From: an uncultured Clostridia bacterium | GTDB lineage: Bacteria; Bacillota; Clostridia; Oscillospirales; Ruminococcaceae | Length of the DNA stretch: 45,151 nucleotides | Assembly (NCBI GenBank): GCA_947177735.1 | Contig: CAMWVP010000009.1 | Span: forward strand, 1 to 45,151 | Reading direction: 5' to 3' | Shown here: piece after piece, positions 26,042 through 36,263 of the stretch | How positions within the stretch are numbered: position 1 is the first letter of the stretch | Layout: the number at the start of each line of letters is the position of its first letter | The notes under the pieces: generated by a model | The model's database searches: none | Seen by the model: only the letters and a program-made list of their open reading frames with translations | What the model was told of the DNA's origin: nothing | Translations under genes and position numbers: made by a program

Positions 26042-26950
26042 TTATTCTGCGTTTTCGGCAGTTTCGGAGGTCTCTGTGGTCTCGGAGGTCTCTTCGGGCA
26101 GCGAATCACTCGTTGGTCTGCTCGAGGAGATCAGCGGCGAAGTAGGTTTTGACGAGGAGCTGCTTGAGCTGTCGTCATCGTCATCCGTCTTTATGAGGTA
26201 CGGGTTCTCGCGCAGACTGCCCTCAACAAGCAGCACGTCGGTCTTTACCCCGTCGATCTTCTGAGTGCTCCACTCGACAAGGTCCTCGCTCCTGTCCTGA
26301 TAGGTCGCGGTGTGCACGAATTTACAGCCGAATACCTTCTTACAGAATCCGAGCGGTATCTCCGTATCATCGCCCGTATATTCAACGTAATACGACATCG
26401 TTTTGCGCTCTGTGGTGTCGTTGATATAGCGCACAAGGCGGTACTCGCCCGTCTCGGATATCTTCTCGTATCCGGGGTCGCGCTTGGTCAGATCAACGCC
26501 CGTAAAGAACGTAAAATCGCCCATAAACATCTGTACGCCGATATATCCCACCACGCCGACGACGTACATAAGCAGATACATAGTGCCCAGAACCGTTTTC
26601 AGCGTTTCATTAGAATTATTGACAAAGAACAGCACTATCATTACCACAAGCGGCGGCGCTATCATATACCAGTTTCCGAAGCCGAAGATAACGATAGTGA
26701 AGATTATCGGCGGCAGTATATACGCGTTTATCTTGGTAAACATCTGCTTTCTGGTGTAAATAAACAGACCCAGCGCTGAAATGTTCACAAAAAGGTACAG
26801 TACGAAAAGCGGCGTCGGGTTATCGAACTCGAAAAAGTACCCGAAATTAAGCCATGCGATCCACAGCATAAGCGCGGTATAGCCCCAGCTCAGCAGCGCC
26901 ACTGCCCGTTTGAACCAAACATTCTTGAAAAAAGCTACCAGCTTGTCCAT
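26042..26950 (-). CDS. Hypothetical membrane protein with S/T/E-rich tail
   Basis: Multiple TM helices in N-terminal half; DDDDDSSSSSSSKPTS...ETSETTETSETAENAE tail. Confidence 0.65.
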   Translation of the reverse strand: MDKLVAFFKNVWFKRAVALLSWGYTALMLWIAWLNFGYFFEFDNPTPLFVLYLFVNISALGLFIYTRKQMFTKINAYILPPIIFTIVIFGFGNWYMIAPPLVVMIVLFFVNNSNETLKTVLGTMYLLMYVVGVVGYIGVQMFMGDFTFFTGVDLTKRDPGYEKISETGEYRLVRYINDTTERKTMSYYVEYTGDDTEIPLGFCKKVFGCKFVHTATYQDRSEDLVEWSTQKIDGVKTDVLLVEGSLRENPYLIKTDDDDDSSSSSSSKPTSPLISSSRPTSDSLPEETSETTETSETAENAE

Positions 26951-27107
26951 ATTTTGACCCCTTTTAAATAAGTAATGATATTTTCCAAAATGTTACAGCC
27001 ACGACAACAACACAATACTACATCTTATATTGTATAACAAATCCGCAGAAAATGCAAGGGCTTTTCCGAGAAAACTTGATTTTTTCTCAGAAGATTGATT
27101 TTGTGCA

Positions 27108-27134
27108 CAAAAAAGCCCAAGTCCGACTTGGGCT
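27108..27134 (-). terminator. Putative intrinsic terminator downstream of ftsZ
   Basis: AGCCCAAGTC / GACTTGGGCT palindrome followed on - strand by TTTTTT. Confidence 0.6.
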
Positions 27135-27284
27135 CAGCTTGTAGAAAAAGTCATTTAACTCGCATTTCTCAGACTGCCGAGAAGCCCTCAGATACGAGAA
27201 AACGGCTTGTCGGCTAGCCTTAATGGCTGCCGACAAGCCGTTGACGAAGTAGATGAGGGTTTATCGACAGTCTGTTGGGCTTTT
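27111..27284. repeat. Nested palindromic element (MITE-like or structured RNA)
   Basis: AAAAGCCCAA / TTGGGCTTTT ends; CAGACTGCCG / CGACAGTCTG; AAGCCCTCA / TGAGGGTTT; central perfect AACGGCTTGTCGGC / GCCGACAAGCCGTT. Confidence 0.7.
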
Positions 27285-27294
27285 AATGTTCGGT

Positions 27295-28455
27295 TTAGTC
27301 TCTGCCTTGGTTGAACTTCTGCAACAGCAGATCAATATCCGAAGCGTTGGACGTGAGGTCGATGTTGCCGGAGAGCCCCTCGGAGGTGGGCGTTACCGTC
27401 ACGGACGCCACGGGCTCGGGATTGAACGTGCTATGCGGTATAGCCGATGAAGGAGCCGCCGCCTCGTCCGCGAAGTCCGTCGCGACAACGATAAGCGAAA
27501 TCTCGTCCTCGGCGAGCGAATCGTCGAATACGACGCCGAACTTGTATCTCGCGTCGGAGTTGAACTTCTCGGCGATATCCTGAGTAAGGCTGTCAAATTC
27601 CTCGAACGAGAGCGTAGGCGGAACACTGATATTGAGCAGTCCGCGTCTCGCGCCGTTGATGGAGGTCTCGAGCAGCGGGCTGTTGAGAACCTCGTCGAGC
27701 GCCTCGTCGATCTTGTAGTCGCCCTTGCCGTGTCCGATGGCCATATGCGCTATGCCCGAATTGCTCAGCGCCATCTTCACGTCCGCGAAGTCGACGTTGA
27801 TATGTCCGTCGCCCTGGAGCAGCTTGATAATGCCCATAACCGCCTTACAGAGGATATTGTCAACCTCCGCGAACGCGTTCATAAGCGTGATCTTAGCGCC
27901 CTTGAGCTCCTTAAGTCTGTCATTGGGGATAACGATGAGCGCGTCAACGTACTTCTTCATCTCCGAGATGCCGCTTACAGCCTGCTGCATCTTAGATGTG
28001 CCCTCCCAGTTAAAGGGCTTGGTGACTACGCCGACCGTCAGTATGTCCTTTTCCTTGGCAACGCTCGCGACGACCGGAGCCGCGCCCGTGCCCGTACCGC
28101 CGCCCATACCCGCGGCGATGAACAGCATAGAAACGCCGTCCATGGTCTTTGCGATATCCTCGCGGTTTTCCTCCGCGGAATCTCTGCCCTTGGCGGGGTC
28201 GTTGCCCGCGCCCTGCCCCTTGGTGGTCTTTCTGCCGATCTGGATACGCTTCATCTTGCTGCCGTCCTTGCCGCGAAGCGCGGCAACGTCGGTATTGGCG
28301 ATAACGTATTCAACATCGTGAATACCGCTCTCGACCATATGCGAGACAGCGTTGCCGCCCGCTCCCCCGACGCCGAAGACCATGATCTTGGTCGTCATTT
28401 GAAAATCGTCGGCAACCTCAAATCCGTCGTTGTTATCGTCAATCGTAAAAGCCAT
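27295..28455 (-). CDS. ftsZ: Cell division protein FtsZ
   Basis: VFGVGGAGGNAV, GGGTGTGAAPVVA tubulin signature, C-terminal DIDLLLQKFNQ peptide. Confidence 0.95.
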   Translation of the reverse strand: MAFTIDDNNDGFEVADDFQMTTKIMVFGVGGAGGNAVSHMVESGIHDVEYVIANTDVAALRGKDGSKMKRIQIGRKTTKGQGAGNDPAKGRDSAEENREDIAKTMDGVSMLFIAAGMGGGTGTGAAPVVASVAKEKDILTVGVVTKPFNWEGTSKMQQAVSGISEMKKYVDALIVIPNDRLKELKGAKITLMNAFAEVDNILCKAVMGIIKLLQGDGHINVDFADVKMALSNSGIAHMAIGHGKGDYKIDEALDEVLNSPLLETSINGARRGLLNISVPPTLSFEEFDSLTQDIAEKFNSDARYKFGVVFDDSLAEDEISLIVVATDFADEAAAPSSAIPHSTFNPEPVASVTVTPTSEGLSGNIDLTSNASDIDLLLQKFNQGRD

Positions 28456-28606
28456 AACTTACAACTCCTCCTGCTTTTTACGTCATTTTGCAAATACTAC
28501 TTACTATTATAACAAAAAGAAAAGAAAATTGCAACCGTTTTTTTAAATTATTTTTGAAAATAGTAAAAATATCGAAAATAACTGCTTCGGAGTAATGTAA
28601 ACCGTT

Positions 28607-29899
28607 TCATTCCCCGCCGCCGTAGCCTTGCTCATCCGTGTACCACGTGTCCTCGTCTGTCCAGGGTTCCTCGTATGTCCACGCTTCATCGGTCGTCCAA
28701 GGCTCTTCCGTTGTCCACGGCTCCTCGTAGGTCGGCTCCTCGTATGGCTCGCCGGTCTCGCCGGTGGACGGCTCGGAGGTCTCGGGCGGCTTTGCCACAG
28801 GCTTTGTGCTGCTCGAGGACGAGCTGCTTAAGCTCGGCGGCTTCGGCTTGTTTCTCACAGCGACCTTTTCGGGGTTGGTCAGCAGCAGCGTCACGCTCTC
28901 CTCCGCGCCGAGCTCCTCATCGATGATGGCGGCCGCGACGCGCAGCTTGCTCTCGACGTCGGTCGCGGGACCCAGCTCCAACAGCACCCTGCCTCCATCG
29001 ACGTTCAGCTTAACGGAGAACTTGTCCGTCATATCTATCTCGTCAAGCTCCTTTAAACCCGACTTTTCGACCGCGTCAAATATGAGCCGCGGTATATCAT
29101 CCTTGCCGTCGGTCGCGGATTTGAGCCACTTCCCCGTCTCGATCGTCTCCGCGTCAAAGCCCTTGACGACGGTCAGCCCGTCGGTGCTTCCGTGCTCGAG
29201 TATCTTTCCCATACGCGATATCGCCGCCGTTATGCCGTTCTGGCTCAGCGCGAACCACTTTTCCGCCTCGTCGACCGTGACGATGAGCTTTGTCGGGAAC
29301 GAGCGCTTTACCTGCGCTTTGTCGATGTACGCGAGCGAGGAGACTATCATCTCGGCAGCCTCGCCGGTATTGACGTGGAGCAGATTGTCGCCCTCCTTCA
29401 GCCCCGACCTCGCGATTATCTCTGCGGCGGAATAGCGCGCGTTTCCGACCACCTCGATCTCAACGCACTTAAACAGCACGGTATTCGCCAGTATAACCAT
29501 TACGATAACAACGATTATTGCAGCTAACAGATAGTACAGTATATAGTTTCCCGCGCGGACGCGGCGGCGCTTTTTCGGTGCCGTCTTAGCCTGCATAGCC
29601 CTTGCTGCCGCCTTTCTTGCCTGTGGGCTTACGGGGCTCTGCGGCTTTTGGGTAGCCGCCTGTCTCGGCTGAGCTTGCTGCTTAGGCTGAGCCTGCGGCA
29701 ACAGCTGCTTAGGCTGTTTCTGCGGCAAAACCTGCTTAGGTCGAGCCTGTTTAGACTGCGGCTGTTCGGGACGTGCCTGCTTTGGAGCGGGACGGCGGTT
29801 CTGTTTCGGAGCATTGCTCTTTATCGGCAGTTCGCTTGTCGGCTTGAGCATACCCTTAGGCACCTTATCGGACATCTGCCTTTTCCTGTTGTCGGACAT
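28607..29899 (-). CDS. ftsQ: Cell division protein FtsQ/DivIB-like (POTRA domain)
   Basis: Single TM then VEIEVVGNARYSAAEIIARSGLKEGDNLLHVNTGEA POTRA-like region; location in dcw cluster; RBS before MSDNRKRQ. Confidence 0.8.
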   Translation of the reverse strand: MSDNRKRQMSDKVPKGMLKPTSELPIKSNAPKQNRRPAPKQARPEQPQSKQARPKQVLPQKQPKQLLPQAQPKQQAQPRQAATQKPQSPVSPQARKAAARAMQAKTAPKKRRRVRAGNYILYYLLAAIIVVIVMVILANTVLFKCVEIEVVGNARYSAAEIIARSGLKEGDNLLHVNTGEAAEMIVSSLAYIDKAQVKRSFPTKLIVTVDEAEKWFALSQNGITAAISRMGKILEHGSTDGLTVVKGFDAETIETGKWLKSATDGKDDIPRLIFDAVEKSGLKELDEIDMTDKFSVKLNVDGGRVLLELGPATDVESKLRVAAAIIDEELGAEESVTLLLTNPEKVAVRNKPKPPSLSSSSSSSTKPVAKPPETSEPSTGETGEPYEEPTYEEPWTTEEPWTTDEAWTYEEPWTDEDTWYTDEQGYGGGE

Positions 29900-29975
29900 T
29901 ACCGTCACCCTCCTTTCAACTTCCCGTTACATGCGGCAACAGGCTGCGGAACGCTCCGCAGCCGTCTGCAATGAT

Positions 29976-31241
29976 TCAGACTCTTTTAATATCCGCACCG
30001 ACGGAGCGCAAAGCGCCCTCAATCGATTCATAGCCGCGGTCAATGTAGCCGAGACCCGTGATCTCGCTCGTTCCCTCGGCAGCCAGCGCCGCCGTCACGA
30101 GCGCCGCACCGCCGCGAAGCTCCGCGGCGCACACCTTTGCGCCCGACAGCCTTTTCACGCCCTGTACCACGCACACCCTGCCCTCCGTCTTGATCGAAGC
30201 GCCAAGCCTTACAAGCTCGGAAACGTGCCTGAAACGGTTCTCGAAGATGGTCTCCACGAACACCGACGTTCCCTCCGCGGTGCAGCACAGTGCCGTAAAA
30301 GGCGCCTGAATGTCCGTCGGAAAACCGGGGTAGGGCATCGTCCGTATCGTCGGCGGAGCCGAAAGCCGCTTTTTGCAGCTCATATACAGCTTTCCGCCGC
30401 CATAGGTGTACACCCTCGCGCCCATCGCCTCGAGAACGGGGATAAATCCGTTCATATGCCGCGGCTCGCAGCCGGTGAGTATCAGCTCGCCGCGCGTTAT
30501 CGCCGCTGCGCAGAGGTACGTTCCCGCGACTATTCTGTCGGGGATAACGCTGTGCTCGCACGGTTCGGCTCTCGGAGTGCCCTCGACGGTTATCACGCTC
30601 TCCCCCGCGCCGTCCACCCGCGCTCCGAACTTGTTCAGGCACTCGGCAAGATCGGCGATCTCGGGCTCACGGGCGGCGTTATGTATCTCGGTGAAGCCCT
30701 TTGCGGCCGTTGCCGCGAGGAGAATATTCTCGGTCGCGCCCACCGACGGGAACGAGAGCGTTATCTTCGCGCCGTGAAGCCCTCCCGGAGCGGTGCAGTC
30801 AAGGTAGCCGTGCTCCTCCGAGATCTCCGCGCCCATCTGCCGGAGCGCAGCCAGATGCAGATCGATAGGTCTCGCGCCCAGCTCGCATCCTCCCGGGAAC
30901 GACAGCCGACAGCGCCCCGCTCTTCCCAGAACAGCGCCCAGAAACACGATCGACGACCGCATTTCCCTCATCAGCGTGTCGGGTATCTCGCTGCCCGAGA
31001 CGTTCAGCGCGTCCACGGTCACAGTGTTTCCGCTTCGCCTGCAACGGCAGCCGAGGTGTGTCAGTATCCTGCATGCCGCGTCAACGTCGGTGAGCTGCGG
31101 GCAGTTGTGCAAAACCGTCTCTCCGTGCGCCAGCACCGTAGCCGACAGCAGCGGCAGAGCGCTGTTTTTCGCACCGTGCACCCTCAGCTCGCCCTCGAGC
31201 CTGCGCCCGCCGTTCACGATAAGTTTTCGGCGATTATCCAT
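29976..31241 (-). CDS. murA: UDP-N-acetylglucosamine 1-carboxyvinyltransferase
   Basis: LRVHGAKNSALPLLSATVLAHGETVLHNCP, FPGGCELGARPIDLHLAALRQMGA, PYPGFPTDIQAPFTAL. Confidence 0.93.
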   Translation of the reverse strand: MDNRRKLIVNGGRRLEGELRVHGAKNSALPLLSATVLAHGETVLHNCPQLTDVDAACRILTHLGCRCRRSGNTVTVDALNVSGSEIPDTLMREMRSSIVFLGAVLGRAGRCRLSFPGGCELGARPIDLHLAALRQMGAEISEEHGYLDCTAPGGLHGAKITLSFPSVGATENILLAATAAKGFTEIHNAAREPEIADLAECLNKFGARVDGAGESVITVEGTPRAEPCEHSVIPDRIVAGTYLCAAAITRGELILTGCEPRHMNGFIPVLEAMGARVYTYGGGKLYMSCKKRLSAPPTIRTMPYPGFPTDIQAPFTALCCTAEGTSVFVETIFENRFRHVSELVRLGASIKTEGRVCVVQGVKRLSGAKVCAAELRGGAALVTAALAAEGTSEITGLGYIDRGYESIEGALRSVGADIKRV

Positions 31242-31309
31242 AACATCACCCTTTCAACAAATTATACAGCATAATATGTTGAACGGGGATTTTATGTGAA
31301 TTTTCGGGA

Positions 31310-32443
31310 TCACTCGAAGCGCTCTTTGCCCACGAGATCGATTATTTCGGACAAAATGATATCCGCGGCGTTTGCTTTGCGCATTTTGGCGGCGTTGCCG
31401 CGCATAAGCTCCAGCCGCCCCCTGTCATTGTACAGCTTTGACACCTCGTCGACCAGCCTTGCGCGTGTGAGGTCTTTATCCTCGATAAGTATCGCGGCGT
31501 TTTCGTTGACCAGCGTCATTGCGTTGTAGTACTGGTGGTTCTCTGCGGCGGCGGGGTACGGCACGAGAATAGACGGTCTGCCGATCTCGGTCAGCTCCGT
31601 TATCGTCATTGCGCCCGCGCGCGAGATTATCAGATCCGCGGCGCACATACACGTATACATATTGTCAATGTAGTCGCGGAAGATATGCCGCGTTTTGTCC
31701 TCGGCAACGCCGCTCTGTTCGAGCGCCGCAAAGAACGTGTCCTTGTTCTTGCTGCCGAAAGAATGGATATGATTGATACCGCCCGTTTTCGCCTCCCACG
31801 CGATGAGCTCCGCCACAGCCTCGGTTATCTTGTTTGCGCCCAGACTGCCGCCGAACGACAGCACGGTGAACCCCTCCGGCAGCCCCAGCCGCTCGCGTGC
31901 AGCCGACTGCTCCTCGATCGGGATATTAGTCCGCAGGGGATTTCCCGTTACTATACATTTATCGGTGTTTTTGAGGTGCTTTTTGGCGTCCTCGACGGCA
32001 AGCAGCACCTTATCGGCTTTCCCCGACAGCATTTTAGTCGCCATTCCCGGGTAGGAATTGCTTTCGTGCGTTACCGTTTTAATGCCCATTGCAACGGCTT
32101 GTCCGAGGACGGTCGCAGTGACGTAGCCGCCCGTCCCGACCGCCAGATCGGGTTTGAACTCCTTGATTATCTTCCGCACGGCAGCCTTAGCCGATATAAG
32201 GTAGCGGTACGCAGCCCTGATGTTCCGCACCACGTCGCCTGGCGAGAAGCCGCGCTGAAAGCCAGACATCTCCACGCCGCGGAAGTCGTACCCCGCCTTG
32301 GTCACAAGGCGGCTCTCCATACCGCTCGGCGTGCCTATAAACAGTATCTCCGTATTCGGGAACACCTGCTTCATCTTATCCGCAATGGCGAGCGCGGGGT
32401 TGATGTGCCCCGCGGTGCCGCCCGCGGCGAATATTACTTTCAT
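31310..32443 (-). CDS. murG: UDP-GlcNAc:undecaprenyl-PP-MurNAc-pentapeptide GlcNAc transferase
   Basis: AAGGTAGHINPALAIAD, VGTGGYVTATVLGQA, SFGGSLGANKITE, ISRAGAMTITE. Confidence 0.93.
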   Translation of the reverse strand: MKVIFAAGGTAGHINPALAIADKMKQVFPNTEILFIGTPSGMESRLVTKAGYDFRGVEMSGFQRGFSPGDVVRNIRAAYRYLISAKAAVRKIIKEFKPDLAVGTGGYVTATVLGQAVAMGIKTVTHESNSYPGMATKMLSGKADKVLLAVEDAKKHLKNTDKCIVTGNPLRTNIPIEEQSAARERLGLPEGFTVLSFGGSLGANKITEAVAELIAWEAKTGGINHIHSFGSKNKDTFFAALEQSGVAEDKTRHIFRDYIDNMYTCMCAADLIISRAGAMTITELTEIGRPSILVPYPAAAENHQYYNAMTLVNENAAILIEDKDLTRARLVDEVSKLYNDRGRLELMRGNAAKMRKANAADIILSEIIDLVGKERFE

Positions 32444-32454
32444 ACGTAAAACCC

Positions 32455-33825
32455 CTAACTCAGCTTAGCCCGCTTGCTGACCGACAGCAGCAGCCCCATC
32501 TCCCACAGCTGGAACATCAGCGCCGTGCCGCCGTAGCTGAAGAACGGCATCGAGATACCCGTGTTCGGTATGCAGCACAGATTAACGCCGAGGTTAAGGA
32601 ACGCCTGCAAGCCTATCTGGAACGTTATTCCCGTAGCGAGCAGACAGCCGAATTTATCCTCCGACTTTCTCGCTATGTAGAAGCCTCTGAAAACGAATAT
32701 AAGGAACAGCAGGATGACCACAAGACCGCCCACCAAGCCGAATTCCTCAACAAGAACCGCGTAAACGAAGTCGTTCGGCGCCTCGGGGAGGTAGTAGTAC
32801 TTCTGACTGGAGTTGCCGAAGCCCTTTCCCCAAAGACCTCCGGAGCCTATCGCGAGCGCTGACTGGTAGTTCTGATATGACCTGTCGCCGGGCTCGGAGA
32901 GCGGATCCATAAAGAGTATACGCTCCTTGAAATAGCCGACGTCGAGCACCATTACCGCGAATACCGCCGCGAGTGCCACAAGTACGCATATCGGCAGAAG
33001 GTACTTAAGGTTGCTGCCGCCGACGAACAGCATAGCCACGAAAACAAGACAGATGATGACCATGCACGACAAATGCGTCTGGCTTATCATCGACAATATC
33101 ATCAGCACCAGCATAAGTCCGGGTATCCAGATGCCGTCGTAGAACTTGCGCATTTTGTCGGAATGCTTGTGGATATAATAAGCAAAGTAAACTATTACCG
33201 CTATTTTCAGCATATCGGACGGCTGAAACTGACCGAAGCCCGGAATAGGCAGCCAGCGCTTCTGTCCGCCCTCCGCGGCTATGCCGAACGGTATGGTGAG
33301 CAGGTTGAGCAGCATCGAGGCAGCGACCACCAGATGAGTGGCGGTAATGCGCCGCTTGCCACCTAATACCCTGAACTCATAGCGCAGAAAACGGTAATCA
33401 AAGAACGTCAGAAAGAACATTCCCACAAGCCCCAACCCTGCCGCCGTGAGCTGCCTTGTTACATAGTAGAACGAGTCGCCTTTATTGTCGCGGTAGGACA
33501 GCGCGTGCCCCGCCGAGAACATCATAGTGATACCGAAAACCAACAGCACCATTACGAGCAGCAGCATCGGCACGTCGACCCTGCTGTGAAAGCTCAGCAG
33601 CTTTATTCTGTTCGGGTCTTTGACCTTTTTACGGCGCTTTACCTTGGGCTTGGCCTGTTTTACGGGCTTAACCGGCTTAGCTGGATTGGGCGCGCGCGTC
33701 GGCGCGGGGCTGCCCTGCGGTATGCCGCGGGCGGGAGCCGCTGCCGTATGCGCCTGCGATCTTGCCGCCGCGGGGCGGCGAACGCCCGGGCGCTTGGACG
33801 GGGCGCTTTGTCTGGCTTGCTGCAT
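32455..33825 (-). CDS. ftsW: SEDS peptidoglycan polymerase FtsW
   Basis: Polytopic SEDS protein; YQNYQSALAIGSGGLWGKGFGNSSQKYYYLPEAPNDFVYAVLVEEFGLVGG; Pro/Lys-rich N-terminal extension; RBS before MQQARQ. Confidence 0.9.
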   Translation of the reverse strand: MQQARQSAPSKRPGVRRPAAARSQAHTAAAPARGIPQGSPAPTRAPNPAKPVKPVKQAKPKVKRRKKVKDPNRIKLLSFHSRVDVPMLLLVMVLLVFGITMMFSAGHALSYRDNKGDSFYYVTRQLTAAGLGLVGMFFLTFFDYRFLRYEFRVLGGKRRITATHLVVAASMLLNLLTIPFGIAAEGGQKRWLPIPGFGQFQPSDMLKIAVIVYFAYYIHKHSDKMRKFYDGIWIPGLMLVLMILSMISQTHLSCMVIICLVFVAMLFVGGSNLKYLLPICVLVALAAVFAVMVLDVGYFKERILFMDPLSEPGDRSYQNYQSALAIGSGGLWGKGFGNSSQKYYYLPEAPNDFVYAVLVEEFGLVGGLVVILLFLIFVFRGFYIARKSEDKFGCLLATGITFQIGLQAFLNLGVNLCCIPNTGISMPFFSYGGTALMFQLWEMGLLLSVSKRAKLS

Positions 33826-33839
33826 CTTTTCCTCCTTAA

Positions 33840-34886
33840 TTACTTTACGAACATCCCGTATGCCAGCACTACCGCGAGCACCCCGAAAAGCGCTCCGACA
33901 GCCGAGAATACGGTGTCTATCTTCAATTCGCTCCACTTTGACATTTCAAAATGGTGATGTATGGGGGTCATCTTGAACAGACGTTTTCCCTCCTTGGTGT
34001 GGTAAATGCGCTTGGTTATCTTGAAAACAGTGGATTGAATAACCACGGAGAGCGCCTCAAGAATGTACACGACAGCCGCGATGACCATCAGGAACTCCAC
34101 TCCGCAGCCCACTCCCAGAGCGCACACAACGCCGCCGAGGAACATCGAGCCCGTGTCGCCCATAAAGACCTTGGCGGGCGGGAAGTTCCACATCAAGAAG
34201 CCTATGCAGCCTCCCGCCGTGCAGAGCGCGAGCAGCGTCTGTCCGAACATTCCGAGCATTCCCGATATCGACGCGAAAACCGCCGTATAGATCACCGTAA
34301 CGGACGAGCAGAGCCCGTCTATGCCGTCGGTGAGGTTGACCGCGTTCACGAGATAAAGTATACCGATACCCATTATCGGATAGTAGAACAAGCCCATATC
34401 CCACTGGAATCCGCCCGGTAACAATATCGTAGTGCGCCGCAGACCGCTGATGTACAGCGTCGCGAAGTACGCCGCGATTATCATCACCTGGAAGATTATC
34501 TTCTGGAGTGGCGTGAGCCCCTCGTTGTGCTTTTTCTTTACCTTGATAAAGTCATCGAGAAAGCCCATAAACCCGAACATCACCGCCATTATCATACCCG
34601 ACATCGATCGGATAAGCTCGGCTTTGTCGCTGCCCGCGAAGTCCGCCTTGCCGGTCGCCGAAAAGATGACGATCCCGGCGATAAAGCACACGAACACGGC
34701 GATAATAAAGGTTATCCCGCCCATCGTCGGGGTGCCCTCCTTTTTCGCCTTGTGCCACTTCGGGCCGATGTCCAGTATCGTCTGCCCGTACTTCAGCCTG
34801 TGAAGCAGCGGTATGAGCCAGAAGCCCGCGAGCCACGTCATAAGAAACGCCGCTATCGCCGCGAAAACGCTTGTCCAAATATGCAT
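33840..34886 (-). CDS. mraY: Phospho-N-acetylmuramoyl-pentapeptide transferase
   Basis: GTPTMGGITFI, NLTDGIDGLCSS, KVFMGDTGSMFLGG, PIHHHFE. Confidence 0.95.
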   Translation of the reverse strand: MHIWTSVFAAIAAFLMTWLAGFWLIPLLHRLKYGQTILDIGPKWHKAKKEGTPTMGGITFIIAVFVCFIAGIVIFSATGKADFAGSDKAELIRSMSGMIMAVMFGFMGFLDDFIKVKKKHNEGLTPLQKIIFQVMIIAAYFATLYISGLRRTTILLPGGFQWDMGLFYYPIMGIGILYLVNAVNLTDGIDGLCSSVTVIYTAVFASISGMLGMFGQTLLALCTAGGCIGFLMWNFPPAKVFMGDTGSMFLGGVVCALGVGCGVEFLMVIAAVVYILEALSVVIQSTVFKITKRIYHTKEGKRLFKMTPIHHHFEMSKWSELKIDTVFSAVGALFGVLAVVLAYGMFVK

Positions 34887-34898
34887 ATCTCTCTCCGT

Positions 34899-36251
34899 TT
34901 ATTGTATTTTTTCGGCAATTTCTTCCATTTTCATTCCGCGGCTGCCCTTGAACAGTATCGTGTCGCCGCTCTTTATCTCTCTGAGCAGGAGCTCCGAAAG
35001 CTCCTCCTTGTTTATGCTGTGAAACACTGTTATGCCGCGCTTTTGCAGCTCGTCACGCAGCGCCGTCATTTCCCGTCCGTACAGGAAGAACAGCTCCGCG
35101 AAATCGCCCGCGTATTCGGCGATCCCCGCATGGAGCGCCTTGGACTGTTCTCCGAGCTCGAGCATATCGCCGAGCACCGCGATCCGTCTGCCGTCCGTTC
35201 CGACCTCTCCCAGCACCGAAAGCGCGGACTTCATTGAGGTCGGCGAGGCGTTGTAGCAGTCGAGGATTACGCGGATATCGCCGCGCCGCTCGATACGCTG
35301 CCGCATACCGCTGCCCTCGTAGCTCATAAACGCGGGCACTATCTCCCCGGGAGACAGCCCGAACTCTATGCCGACGCAGAACGCCGCCAGCGCGTTCAGT
35401 ATATGATGACCGCCGACTACGGGAACCTCGGCGGGATATGCCTTGCCGCCGTATCGGAGCGTGAATCTGCCGCCGGTCTCGTCGATCGTTATGCCCTCCG
35501 CGGTCACGTCGCAGCCCTCCGTGAAGCCGTACCGCAGCAGCCTTCTGCCGCCGATATCGTCACGCGTCAGCTTTCCGAGGTACTCGTCGTCTCCGCAGAC
35601 GATAAGCGGCGCGCCCTCGTCCATACCGTCAAGTATTTCCAGCTTTGCCGCCAGGATATTCTCGCGCGTTTTCAGGCTCTCGATGTGGCAGTAGCCGATG
35701 TTGGTTATCACCGCGCAGGACGGATGCGCCGCCCCCGAAAGCTCGGATATCTCGCCTCTGCCGCTCATTCCCATCTCGATGACCGCCGCCTCAATGCCCT
35801 CCTCCAAACGGAACAGCGTTCTCGGCAGCCCTATGTCGTTGTTGAAGTTGCCCTCGGTCTTTAAGGTGTTATACCTTGCCGAAAGCACCGAATAGATCAT
35901 ATCCTTGGTGGATGTCTTTCCGACGCTGCCCGTCACTCCGCAGAGCTTGACGCCGAACCTGTCGCGGTAGGAGCGCGCGAGCTTGAGCTGAGCGGTGCGC
36001 GAGTTCCCGACGTAAACGACGGGGATCGCGGTCTTTACCGTTCCCGCCGCGAGGTCTGACACTGCCGCCGCCGCGCCGTTCCGCGCCGCCTGCAAGATGT
36101 AATCGTTTCCATCAAAGCGTTCGCCCTTTACCGCGATAAACAGCGCGCCCTTTTCGAGCGTGCGCGTATCGGTCGATACGGATCGCACGTGCGTATCGCC
36201 GCCGACAAGCTCGCCGCCCGTTATTTTCGCTATCTGCTTAGTTGTAAACAT
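34899..36251 (-). CDS. murF: UDP-MurNAc-tripeptide D-alanyl-D-alanine ligase
   Basis: GVTGSVGKTSTKDMIYSVL, NFNNDIGLPRTLFRL, DCYNASPTSMKSAL. Confidence 0.93.
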   Translation of the reverse strand: MFTTKQIAKITGGELVGGDTHVRSVSTDTRTLEKGALFIAVKGERFDGNDYILQAARNGAAAAVSDLAAGTVKTAIPVVYVGNSRTAQLKLARSYRDRFGVKLCGVTGSVGKTSTKDMIYSVLSARYNTLKTEGNFNNDIGLPRTLFRLEEGIEAAVIEMGMSGRGEISELSGAAHPSCAVITNIGYCHIESLKTRENILAAKLEILDGMDEGAPLIVCGDDEYLGKLTRDDIGGRRLLRYGFTEGCDVTAEGITIDETGGRFTLRYGGKAYPAEVPVVGGHHILNALAAFCVGIEFGLSPGEIVPAFMSYEGSGMRQRIERRGDIRVILDCYNASPTSMKSALSVLGEVGTDGRRIAVLGDMLELGEQSKALHAGIAEYAGDFAELFFLYGREMTALRDELQKRGITVFHSINKEELSELLLREIKSGDTILFKGSRGMKMEEIAEKIQ

Positions 36252-36263
36252 ACCAAACCCGCC

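Noticed and set aside
29814-31274. 486-aa + strand ORF
   Set aside because: Antisense to murA/ftsQ start; composition typical of spurious mirror ORFs.
31535-32449. 304-aa + strand ORF
   Set aside because: Antisense to murG, no recognisable motifs.
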